In this document: positions 21,217 through 28,716 of the stretch, in pieces
Layout of the letters: every line of letters starts with the position of its first letter
How positions within the stretch are numbered: the stretch's first letter is position 1
Assembly: GCA_028554795.2 (NCBI GenBank)
Contig: CM068832.1
Span: 82,948,049-83,012,048, forward strand
Origin: Sinohyriopsis cumingii
Taxonomy: Eukaryota; Mollusca; Bivalvia; Unionida; Unionidae
Direction of reading: 5' to 3'
Length of the DNA stretch: 64,000 bases
Translations under genes and position numbers: made by a program
Notes under the pieces: generated by a model
The model's input: only the letters and a program-made list of their open reading frames with translations
Databases searched by the model: none
What the model was told of the DNA's origin: nothing

Positions 21217-21632
21217 AATTCCAGAGTTCTGTGGCTCTCCGAGGGGTTATTACTGGACGTCAGAGGCGTGTCTCCGCTCAAAATGGGGTTCTGGTTGTGG
21301 TTGGACTGGTGACTGGCACTGACACTGGCACTGGACACAAGGTTCCCGTGGTTCCCGTTCGAGGAGAATTTCAGGGAGGGATTGGGAAGCAGGTAACCGA
21401 TGCAACTGCACAATAAAATGGTCCACAATTGTTTGTCTCTTTGTTGCAAACTCAAATTGGCAATGGCTGCCCCGATGACACAATACACTACGAAGATTTG
21501 GCAGAAAAAGACGATTTGCGTTTTAGGCACACGTTCTCCACACCACACCCACAAGGGTTGTTTTTGTAAATCTTGTACAGAAGAACTAGGTGAAGGAGTG
21601 GTCCACGTAGCTGCGTCTGTGTGAAAGGGCAT
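21213..21632 (-). CDS. Conserved Polinton two-helix membrane protein
   Basis: I start at the ATG at 21,632 (139 aa); the open frame reaches 21,641 only through a GTG. Two hydrophobic segments are clear, IVFFCQIFVVYCVIGAAIANL and LWTILLCSCIGYLLPNPSL, separated by a short charged loop. The tail is Ser/Asn/His-rich. This arrangement, with LLPNP after the second helix, recurs in invertebrate Polintons next to the penton gene. The function is not established; a virion or assembly membrane protein is a reasonable inference. It begins 6 bp after the integrase stop and overlaps the penton start by four bases. Confidence 0.75.
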   Translation of the reverse strand: MPFHTDAATWTTPSPSSSVQDLQKQPLWVWCGERVPKTQIVFFCQIFVVYCVIGAAIANLSLQQRDKQLWTILLCSCIGYLLPNPSLKFSSNGNHGNLVSSASVSASHQSNHNQNPILSGDTPLTSSNNPSESHRTLEL

Positions 21633-21637
21633 GATGG

Positions 21638-22747
21638 TCACTTCTTTTTATAGTCGATGACTTGCGAAGCGTCGATCCAAGAATCAAAACTGGGTGGATA
21701 TCCTTTCCAACGTACTGTGACTTCTTTGACACGTCGTTTGCCCACTTTACGGGTTCTGCGTTCGAGAATGCTTTCGATATCGTACACGTCGTCTTCTTTT
21801 TTGGTGACACGTTGTAACTCGGGCAAATAAAACGTTCCTTTGAGCACTTCTCCGTTCATGTCTTCCAATTTATAGACGGCAGGATGACGGCCATGCACTC
21901 GTCCAGTGACACGAAACAATTCGGTCGTCCAGTTGGGTAAGTAACCTTTGTCGAAAGTGCGTTTGGTTTTGCCAATGCGCACCCAGTCTCCTACGGCCAA
22001 GTCTCCACTTTTCTTGGGGACAGCCCTCGTCGGGGACGTACCAAACAATCGCTCAAGCACCAACACTTCGTTGTCGGGAGTCACGTCTTGCGGGGCACGT
22101 CCGATGCTTCGATGGTAAGATTGGTTGTACGCTTGCACCAGGTGCGGTAAGATGTCGATGTACTTCAGAGTGTGGTGATGCGTAAAATATTTCCACATGC
22201 GTTCTTTCAATGTGCGTTGAAAACGTTCCACGATGCTGGCTTTGGTTTCGGGATTCTCGGTGGTAAAAAAATGAATGTCACGTTTCTTTAATTCTTTTTG
22301 GAAAGCTTGGTTCAGAAATTCGGTGCCTTTGTCCGTTTGCCATCGAAGAGGGTGACGACCGCTTTGTTTCAACACCCGTTGCAGGGCTCGCACTAACTCG
22401 CTGCTCGATTTGGAAGTCAAGGGCACGACCCAGGCAAATTTGGAAAAGACGTCGATGACACAAAACAAATATTTGTAGCCACGATTGTAGCTGGCCAAAT
22501 GAGAGACATCGGCTAAATCGGCTTGCCATTGATGATCGATGCCTTCCACTCGGGTGCGACTTCTGGCAAACTTGCGTCGAATGGGTTTGTGTAAAGTGTA
22601 GGTAGCTTGTTCTTGTAACCATCGTTGCACTTGAGGTAAACGGAGACTTTTCAGTCGAGTTTTGGCAGCACGATACAATTTTTGATCTCCTGCGTAACCT
22701 GCAGGATGGGAGGGATCGTAGTAAATGCTGGCTAAGACTTTTTCCAT
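21638..22747 (-). CDS. Retroviral-type integrase with C-terminal chromodomain
   Basis: The 369-aa ORF is intact. The N-terminal domain starts with ASIYYDPSHPAGYAG. The catalytic core has D in WQADLADVSHL, D in WQTDKGTEFLNQAF and E in ASIVERFQRTLKERMW, the DDE triad of rve-family integrases. After an SH3-like region (GDWVRIGKTKRTFDKGYLPNW), a chromodomain ends the protein: YDIESILERR and VRWKGYPPSFDSWI. It joins TIR ends to target DNA with a 6-bp stagger. The chromodomain could steer insertion to marked chromatin, consistent with finding the element inside a satellite. It is the best-preserved mobility gene of the element. Confidence 0.95.
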   Translation of the reverse strand: MEKVLASIYYDPSHPAGYAGDQKLYRAAKTRLKSLRLPQVQRWLQEQATYTLHKPIRRKFARSRTRVEGIDHQWQADLADVSHLASYNRGYKYLFCVIDVFSKFAWVVPLTSKSSSELVRALQRVLKQSGRHPLRWQTDKGTEFLNQAFQKELKKRDIHFFTTENPETKASIVERFQRTLKERMWKYFTHHHTLKYIDILPHLVQAYNQSYHRSIGRAPQDVTPDNEVLVLERLFGTSPTRAVPKKSGDLAVGDWVRIGKTKRTFDKGYLPNWTTELFRVTGRVHGRHPAVYKLEDMNGEVLKGTFYLPELQRVTKKEDDVYDIESILERRTRKVGKRRVKEVTVRWKGYPPSFDSWIDASQVIDYKKK

Positions 22748-22768
22748 TTTTTTGTGTTGGTTGGTGTG

Positions 22769-23409
22769 TTAATAAGGCACCCACTCTTGGAGGATGCTAC
22801 TCTTTTTCTCTTGGGGTATTTTCTTGGATTGCAATGCTTTGCGTGTGCGACCAGCAATAGGTGTTGAAGAGGAGGATGTCTGAGCGGGGGATATCGGTTC
22901 TTGTTTCACTTCTGTCTTCACTTCTGTCTTCACTTTCTTTTTCTCTTGTGATGAAGAAGGGGTGGCCATCATCTTTTTAATCCATCCAATTCTGGAGGTA
23001 GGTGGTGTTGTTAACTTGCGTAATTTTTCTGGTGGAGTTTGAAACCCTTCTTCTTCTTCTCCTTTTTCTGTCTTGGTCACTGGTAGTGATGGTACTGGTA
23101 CTGGTACTGGTACTGGTGATGGTGCTGGACTTTTCAACAAGGTCTTAAAATCTTTCAAAGTGGGTAGAGCTGTTTCGTCTAAAGCTTTCTGGTGAAAGAG
23201 TTGCAGTCGTTGCAAGAGTTGACCGTACTTTTGCGATTTTTCTGTTTCGGACAAATTTGGCGATCCATTAAGGACTGCAATTCGTGTTGTAACTGGGACA
23301 TCTCGCTCAAATGGGGATTGGGAGGTAAATGCGGGGTGCGTTGTTCTTGCCACCGATGGTATTCCATCCATCGTATGTAAGGCACTAAAGCTAGTTTTCG
23401 TCCTTCCAT
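22769..23409 (-). pseudogene. Polinton coiled-coil/Pro-rich structural protein, frameshifted
   Basis: An ATG at 23,409 opens a frame that begins KLALVPYIRWMEYHRW and continues as a coiled coil for about 45 codons. The homology then moves to another frame near 23,270, which reads to 22,769 with KYGQLLQRLQLFHQKAL, a Pro/Val run and a Lys/Glu/Ser-rich tail. Proteins with an N-terminal VPY-x-KW-type motif followed by a helical and disordered part are common beside Polinton integrases; the role is unknown, possibly a core or scaffold protein. One single-base change would account for the break, so either decay or assembly error is possible. Confidence 0.6.
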
Positions 23410-23458
23410 GGGGTTGTCAGGGGTCAATTCTGAGATCTTGGGACTTCCGAGGGCCTTT

Positions 23459-23844
23459 TTATCTTGCTCCCACCAGTCCTCCCAACATGGTTCCCAAGAC
23501 TCCTTTTAGTATGGGGCCTAACAAGAGGGGTAAAATGCCTCCACGTTGGACCAACATCTTCTTCTTTTGACGAATGGGAATTTTCTTTTGAACCATTTGG
23601 CGAAGAACGTGACGATGTTTGCCTAAGCATTGTTTCTGGTGTTAGGACAAAGGGATCGTGCCTTTCAAGACGTTCAAACAACATTCGCACACGGTATCAA
23701 TGACCTCTTTGGAGGCCGATTGAATGAGTTTTTTTCGTAGAGGTGGAGAAGCTTTGGACAGGAGAGATAACATGTCCCCATGTTTGACTAAACGTGGTGG
23801 TAGTCCTTTCCTTTTCTTTCCTTGGGTTTTCTGGAGGGTGACAT
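23459..23844 (-). pseudogene. Polinton small helical protein, broken by frameshift and stop
   Basis: The frame with LVKHGDMLSLLSK, EVIDTVCECCLNVLKG and, near the C-terminus, GPILKGVLGTMLGGL spans 23,459-23,830. It is interrupted by an in-frame TAA (23,644-23,642) and joined to its ATG (23,844) only across a frame change near 23,800. A TATAAAAA box is at 23,909-23,902. The family is a frequent Polinton component: a compact helical domain, a Lys-rich link, then a Gly/Leu-rich hydrophobic tail that may be membrane-active. The domain resembles the N-terminal domain of the next gene upstream. Confidence 0.65.
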
Positions 23845-23903
23845 CTTTGAGTCTTCAGGAGCACCAAAAACACTGATACCCCCGACTTGGTCACAGGCCT
23901 TTT

Positions 23904-24748
23904 TTATACTGGAACGCGTCGCCACTGATTGTCTTTACGTCGTATCAGTTTGAGGACAGGCATGACACGTCGTGCATGGGTACGCAACGGACTAAATCGA
24001 GCCAGTTCTTGCTTGGACAAATCCAGTAAACTTTGTAACATGCCCGATCTTTCTTGGACTTTGATTTTGGGGGAAGGTACTTTGTGAGCAGCAGCCACTG
24101 CCACTAAATTGGAGGGTCCTGCCACTGGGGAAGTTCTTTTTGGAGTCATCAACGGAGAAGTTCTTGGTGTGATCAACGTCTCCAAGTACTCTTCAGTTCT
24201 TGGTGTCATTAATGGAGAAGTGGATGAACGTGAGGCTGCCGGAGACGCAGTCACCGCCGTGGCAGGTCGTGGTTTGCGAGTGTAAGGTTGCGTCCTGGCC
24301 GAAGAAGAAGTGCCTCTCTTGCGACTAGTTTTCTTCTGTGGACTTTTCTTTTTCTGGGGACTTTTTCTCTGTTTCTTTTCCTGGGAGCTTCTTTTCTTTT
24401 TCCGGGGTGGTGTCTGGTCAGAGGAGGGTCCCGCCACTGGAGAAGTTCTTCTTGGGGACCTGGTCTTTTTCTTCTTCTTGGAGCTTCGTTGGACTTTTTT
24501 CTTGGGTATAACTTTGGGGGCATTAGGATCCCATCTTAAGAGAGAGCGAATGATGACCCCTCCTTGGTTTGATGAGGAATCTGAATGATTCCTTGGAGTA
24601 TTTGACGTGCCGTCACCGTGAACCATCGGAAGACTTCTTTGAGACTAGCTTCTAAGACACGAGCTCGTATTTGTGGATTTTTTTCTCGACTGATGCCATA
24701 CAAGGCACGAATCAATTTGACGGGAAGATGCGACTGAAGGGACGTCAT
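23904..24748 (-). pseudogene. Polinton helical-domain plus Lys/Arg-rich core protein, frameshifted
   Basis: A TATAAAAA box (24,794-24,787) precedes the ATG at 24,748. The first ~60 codons read LPVKLIRALYGISREKNP and LEASLKEVFRWFTVTARQILQG, a helical domain like that of the 23,459-23,844 gene. Near 24,570 the coding homology moves into the frame that runs to 23,904: an extremely basic Ser/Lys/Arg/Pro-rich tail with repeated SPVAGPS and PLMTP words. The tail composition suggests DNA condensation in a virion core, comparable to adenovirus basic core proteins. As read, the two parts are separated by one frameshift. Confidence 0.6.
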
Positions 24749-24801
24749 GTTGACGTTGTGTGAGACAGACGAAAAAGGGTCTGAGGTTTTTATAGATTTT
24801 T

Positions 24802-25545
24802 TTATGTGGAGTGAAATGAAGTCGAGGACGGAGACGTGTACAGGACAGGCCCTCCGTCTTGGCACCAGTGGTGAAACAAGTGGGTACGAAATCGCAAATC
24901 CTCGGGGGTCGTAGGTTTCAAATCGACGAGTAAATATACGTGTGGAGTTTGAGTGGCATCGTCGTACGCCTGAGTCAGCCAAGGCGTTCCTAACTGTTTG
25001 GCTAAGACTTGCACTTGCGATTTATCTCGAGGGCTTTTAAACAAGACCAGGTAATGCGCATTGAGACTGATGGTGCGATGGGCTTTACTTTGTTGAAACA
25101 AATTTTGGGTGATGTAAACGACACTGGCATTACAGTGATGCCCTTTGCGCGTGAACCACAGTTTAATTTCTTCTTCGTCTTCTCCTAACATGTCGTCGAA
25201 AATGACCAAATGGGTTTGACGGGAGTCAGAGACGATGCCGTCGTCTTCTTTAGGAATGCCTTCCACAAACACGATGGAATCGCCTTGACTTTCTCGCAAG
25301 AGGCTGTACGCCGATTGCCACTCTTTGTAACACCACACGATCCGCTGAGGGGGTCGATCGATCAAATGATGTTTATGTTCGATCAAACGTTTGACGAATT
25401 CGGTTTTGCCTGAACCGCTAGGTCCGGCAATGAGCATGTTAAAGGGATGGCGAAGATACAAAGCCTCCCAACTGGCACGATCTAAGTGTTCGTCGATGAC
25501 TTTGACAGTAGAGGAAGAGGGAGCAGAGACAGCAGAGGTAGCCAT
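24802..25545 (-). CDS. FtsK/HerA-type DNA-packaging ATPase (A32-like)
   Basis: The intact 247-aa ORF has Walker A at AGPSGSGKTEF (about 39-49), Walker B at HLVIFDDML (about 113-121) and a polar sensor stretch VVYITQNLFQQSK. The length and order match Polinton genome-packaging ATPases, which pump element DNA into the preformed capsid. A TATATAAAC box on the minus strand at 25,599-25,591 lies about 48 bp upstream of the ATG, so this gene starts its own transcript. Its stop is 54 bp before the ATG of the basic core-protein gene. Confidence 0.92.
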   Translation of the reverse strand: MATSAVSAPSSSTVKVIDEHLDRASWEALYLRHPFNMLIAGPSGSGKTEFVKRLIEHKHHLIDRPPQRIVWCYKEWQSAYSLLRESQGDSIVFVEGIPKEDDGIVSDSRQTHLVIFDDMLGEDEEEIKLWFTRKGHHCNASVVYITQNLFQQSKAHRTISLNAHYLVLFKSPRDKSQVQVLAKQLGTPWLTQAYDDATQTPHVYLLVDLKPTTPEDLRFRTHLFHHWCQDGGPVLYTSPSSTSFHST

Positions 25546-25590
25546 AGTGTTAGGAATGTCACTTGTGACACGAAAACAAACAAGACAAGA

Positions 25591-25621
25591 GTTTATATAC
25601 TTTTTTCAGAACACGTTTATT
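25591..25621 (-). promoter_or_regulatory. ATPase TATA box next to an upstream gene's poly(A) signal
   Basis: On the minus strand AATAAA (25,621-25,616) follows the 25,629 stop within 10 bases, and a TATATAAAC box comes 17 bases later (25,599-25,591). One transcript ends and the next begins within about 30 bp. Confidence 0.55.
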
Positions 25622-25628
25622 GAATGTT

Positions 25629-26136
25629 TCAAACATGAATACGAAAGACAAAAATACATAAAAGCCAAAGGCTTAAGTACAAGGATAAAAGGCACATGAT
25701 AACCATTAACGTGGAATAAAAACAAGTGTCTGTACAACATGTTTTGGGTAATGTTCTAACCAGTTGTATAGTAGGAGGTAAGGTCACACAAGTGTCCTCC
25801 CGAAAGGGTCTTTCAGGCCTGTCCACGACAGTCCCGTCCTGGGTGACGGGTTCTTCTGGCACCGTCACTAACACGGGTTGAAAAGTAACTTTTTTCCTTG
25901 AACAACTCTCGTGCATACTGGGCCACTTCTTGGGTCCAAGCCTCAAAATCCCATTCTTTCCAGGCACGGACATCTGTCCAATGGGGATGTAAGTCACAAG
26001 CTACACACACATCGTCATACACGTCTTGGGTAGCTAAAAGTTGAAGAATCTTTTTTTCCTGTTGAGGTCGAGAAGTATCCAGATGAAAACGCAAGGCTTT
26101 GAGCAAAAGGAGTTTTTCGTGACCATTTAAGGCCAT
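25629..26136 (-). pseudogene. Helical accessory protein with C-terminal membrane segment, frameshifted
   Basis: The ATG at 26,136 overlaps the stop of the gene before it. The frame codes a helical, Trp-containing protein (KLLLLKALRFHLD, HWTDVRAWKEWDFEAW) and stops at 25,813. At a run of six A near 25,890 a second frame takes over in plausible continuity and runs to 25,629. It ends with a hydrophobic stretch (STLMVIMCLLSLYLSLWLLC) and FVFRIHV, a candidate tail anchor. If the two frames belong together this is a tail-anchored helical protein. No family recognised; the joint is inferred from composition and position only. Confidence 0.4.
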
Positions 26137-26351
26137 TGAGGTGGTAAGTACTGATCGTAAAGAATCCACAAAGAATCGGCTGGTAAAGGAAATCCCAGAA
26201 AACAAGTCACTAAGACACACACCACTTGTCGACCCAAATTGAATGGATACAGTTCTTGTAATAATCGATGGTAATGATCCACAGTCTGAATATGGTCATT
26301 GAGTTCCTTCCACGGAATCTGTTCAATGACATGTGACATAAGTCGTGGCAT
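26127..26351 (-). CDS. Small helical accessory protein of unknown function
   Basis: The 74-aa ORF starts at 26,351, with alternative ATGs at 26,339 and 26,333. An ATATAAAAAC box (about 26,367-26,358) is so close that the downstream ATGs are more likely. It contains HVIEQIPWKELNDHIQTVDHY and a hydrophobic stretch VVCVLVTCFLGFPL. Its stop codon overlaps the next gene's ATG (ATGGCCTTAA). It may therefore be the N-terminal half of one longer ancestral protein continuing into 26,136-25,629. No family recognised. Confidence 0.4.
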   Translation of the reverse strand: MPRLMSHVIEQIPWKELNDHIQTVDHYHRLLQELYPFNLGRQVVCVLVTCFLGFPLPADSLWILYDQYLPPQWP

Positions 26352-26814
26352 GGCAGCCTGTTTTTATATTCTCTTTTTCTCGGATGCAATACACGTACTT
26401 TCTAGCCAGAGATCTTCGTTCTCCAGTAGGGAATTTAAATGTTACATACTGTAACCAAAACGTCAGAGTTCGTTTAGAAGTTTCGTCTTCCGCTAAGCAG
26501 ATTCCACGTAACAAATGTTGGTAATCCTTTAACTCGTCTTCCTCAATGCGTTGCACTAGGTGAATGTCGAAGTAACCAAAATTATGAACATGTACATCAT
26601 TGGCGACCTCAAAGTTTTAAACAATGTCTGACCATTGAAACAATTTCTGACGAATAAGTTTTCTTATACCATTCAGGTACCAGTGGTTAAAGATCTGGTG
26701 ACGTAACGGATGCAATTGTTCTTTACGTTTGACTTGTATTTTCACCAGCTCTCGGTAAATCCTTTCTCTCAACTCCTCAGGCAAGCCCAAAATGTTCTCT
26801 TGTAAAGTATCTAT
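26323..26814 (-). pseudogene. F-box-like accessory gene, third copy (decayed)
   Basis: This is a paralogue of 27,062-27,517 in the same order and spacing. The N-terminal motif LPEELRERIYRELVKIQVKR and the HWYLNGIRKLI block are present, but the start codon is ATA at 26,814 and an in-frame TAA interrupts at 26,619-26,617. The same frame then continues with YQHLLRG and DETSKRTLTF to 26,323. This copy has a longer C-terminal part than the second copy and is clearly a pseudogene. Confidence 0.65.
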
Positions 26815-27049
26815 AAGTATATACACTGTTTTTGGAATCCTTGGGTGGTGGCCAATAGCCTCGTTTACCTTTGTGCCTGATGTAATATCCACTCATAATC
26901 ATTCTTCTTATACTTTGGAACAGAGCATAATTTAAAAACGGTTCAATAACTTTGCGTTTGCGTTTCACTTGTATTTTGATCAGTTCTCGGCAAATGCGTT
27001 CTCTCAACTCCACAGGCAAAGCACGAATGTTCTCTTGTAAAGTATCCAT
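26777..27049 (-). CDS. F-box-like accessory gene, second copy (truncated)
   Basis: The 90-aa ORF starts MDTLQENIRALPVELRERIC, nearly identical to the first copy over 32 residues, then diverges (KRKVIEPFLNYALFQSIRRM). Its last ~15 codons run out of frame through the start region of the third copy. So it was cut short by the tandem duplication and ends in chimeric sequence. It may still express the LP-x-ELRERI motif. Confidence 0.5.
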   Translation of the reverse strand: MDTLQENIRALPVELRERICRELIKIQVKRKRKVIEPFLNYALFQSIRRMIMSGYYIRHKGKRGYWPPPKDSKNSVYTYRYFTREHFGLA

Positions 27050-27061
27050 GAATAGGTCATA

Positions 27062-27517
27062 CTAAATCCTCTTTTGTCTGACACAAGACATGTACTGTTT
27101 GTACAGACATGGTTTTAATTCATTGTCGAATCTAAATCGTTCAGCTTCTAATTTACACGTTACAATTCGTTCAGAAGTTTCTTCTTTCACTAAGTCGACA
27201 TTGCGTAAAAGATGTTGGTAATTCGTTAACTCTTCCTCTGGAATTCGATGCAGTACGTTTACAATGTAGTAGATAGAATCATCCAGAGCATACCATTCCT
27301 TTTTAAAACCAGGGGGTCGTTGATCAATGTCTGTCCAATGGAACACTTTCAACTCAATCAGTCCTTGTATAGCCTGAAGGTACCAGTGGTTCAAACACCG
27401 GTGACGTAACGGATGCAATTGTTCTTTACGTTTCACTTGTATTTTCACCAGCTCTCGGTAAATGCGTTCTCTCAACTCCACAGGCAAAGCACGAATGTTC
27501 TCGTGTAAAGTATCCAT
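27062..27517 (-). CDS. F-box-like accessory protein, first and intact copy
   Basis: The 151-aa ORF starts MDTLHENIRALPVELRERIYRELVKIQ. The pattern LP-x-E-L-x-x-x-I-x-x-x-L (about residues 11-24) resembles the start of an F-box, the motif that recruits Skp1 and the SCF ubiquitin ligase; only the first third of an F-box is convincing. The rest is helical, with HWYLQAIQGLIELKVFHWTD and a C-terminal Cys-containing tail. Its two damaged tandem paralogues follow directly. Next to two BIR genes, a host-protein-turnover role is plausible but inferred. No confident family match. Confidence 0.55.
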   Translation of the reverse strand: MDTLHENIRALPVELRERIYRELVKIQVKRKEQLHPLRHRCLNHWYLQAIQGLIELKVFHWTDIDQRPPGFKKEWYALDDSIYYIVNVLHRIPEEELTNYQHLLRNVDLVKEETSERIVTCKLEAERFRFDNELKPCLYKQYMSCVRQKRI

Positions 27518-27539
27518 GAACAGATTATGGTAAGTTACT

Positions 27540-28177
27540 TCAATGTCTCGGTCCCACTAAGGGTAAGTAATGACAATTCGGTGACCATCGAGCATGTTCT
27601 ACGTAGGCCGAATCTTGCGGTTCCCAGTGGTGAAGTGACACACCGCAACTGAAGCACTTGACTTTATCTCCTTCGCCCAAGTAGAACAATCCGGCTCTGG
27701 CTAATTCTTCGGGGGTCGGGCCTCCCAGATACTTAGGCCATTTTCCTTTGAACGATTGAAGACGATTTTCAAAGTCGCAGTATTCCGACAAACGCACAGA
27801 AAACGAATATTCGTCTTTCACAGGTTCGTTTCGATGACTGTTGGGTGACATGAACAGGAGTTTACTCAGGGCTGGATGACATCCGTAGTGGGGTAGACGT
27901 GAAAGTGAACATTCCCCTTTAAAACGAAACCCAGTAAAATGTCCAAGAGGACGAGCGGCATCACTTTCGCATCCCTCAGGTTTGACCCGCACAGCATCAC
28001 TTTCCATAATGGGGTAGTGACACTAAAGTTCCCACGATGCTTTACGGCATCGCTCAGGTCACAACGTACAGCATCGTACCCATCGCAAGGCTCACAATCG
28101 CATTCCACTTCCGAAGCCTCACACTTGAATTGTGCCTTTCTAAACAACTTGTTTTGTGTTTCTCTGAAAGTATTCAT
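27540..28177 (-). CDS. BIR-domain (inhibitor-of-apoptosis-like) protein 1
   Basis: The BIR domain is complete near the C-terminus: RLQSFKGKWP, then LARAGLFYLGEGDKVKCFSC, with zinc ligands in the exact spacing C-x2-C-x16-H-x6-C and the conserved WEPQDS. No RING follows. Two readings of the start are possible. An ATG at 27,851 gives a 103-aa protein made mostly of the BIR. Alternatively, a TATAAAAAG box at 28,238-28,230 fits the ATG at 28,177, whose Cys-rich frame needs a frame change near 28,010 to reach the BIR frame. BIR proteins block caspases or signal in death pathways; baculoviruses use them against host apoptosis. Confidence 0.85.
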
Positions 28178-28240
28178 CTTGTTCGCTCGGTCTTGGTAGT
28201 CACAATGAACTATCGATCTTGACCATAGCCCCTTTTTATA

Positions 28241-28693
28241 CTAGTCGCAATGCAGTCTCCAGCTTGTACATCTTTCCATTTTTAGTTTTTTATGTCTTGT
28301 TTTGGAAGGTACCGTCTCTAAGGTACCGTCAACATTGTACCGTAGTGTGATGGGTGGAAAGGCCATAGAAAGGTAAGGGCAGTGCGGAGACCATCGAGTA
28401 TGTTCCAGAATAGCTGAATCTTTATAGATACATAGATCCATTCGTAACTTCAGTCCGCAAGCGAAACACTGTACCTCGTATCCCAATCCTGACTCAGGTC
28501 CCAAGTAGACAAATCCTGTTCTAGCTAAAACATGCGAAGAAGGTGATCCTTCCCTATCCGTAGGCCATTTCTGAAACGTGTCCAATCGACGGCCACAATC
28601 ACAATAGTCAGGTAAGAAGACTGGAAAATGGTAGGATTTGAACTTGGAGTTCTCATCTGGTTTCTCACTCGATTCTTGCTGTGGCGAAGTCAT
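28241..28693 (-). CDS. BIR-domain protein 2 (divergent)
   Basis: The intact 150-aa ORF carries a second BIR: RRLDTFQKWP, LARTGFVYLGP, then VQCFACGLKL and EHTRWSPHCPYL. The zinc spacing is C-x2-C-x18-H-x6-C, two residues longer than the canonical domain, and the usual Trp after the second Cys is absent. A basic 25-residue tail follows. A TATAAAAC box at 28,735-28,728 overlaps the last codons of PolB, so it has its own promoter. Its low similarity to BIR 1 suggests an old duplication or separate capture, not a recent tandem copy. Confidence 0.85.
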   Translation of the reverse strand: MTSPQQESSEKPDENSKFKSYHFPVFLPDYCDCGRRLDTFQKWPTDREGSPSSHVLARTGFVYLGPESGLGYEVQCFACGLKLRMDLCIYKDSAILEHTRWSPHCPYLSMAFPPITLRYNVDGTLETVPSKTRHKKLKMERCTSWRLHCD

Positions 28694-28716
28694 CTTTCTG
28701 GTGGGTGACTATCCTC

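Noticed and set aside
17200-28716. Further histone-type stem-loops behind virion, BIR or PolB genes
   Set aside because: I looked for CTGAAAAGGG and CCCTTTTCAG behind these genes and found none. AATAAA is seen instead in two places.
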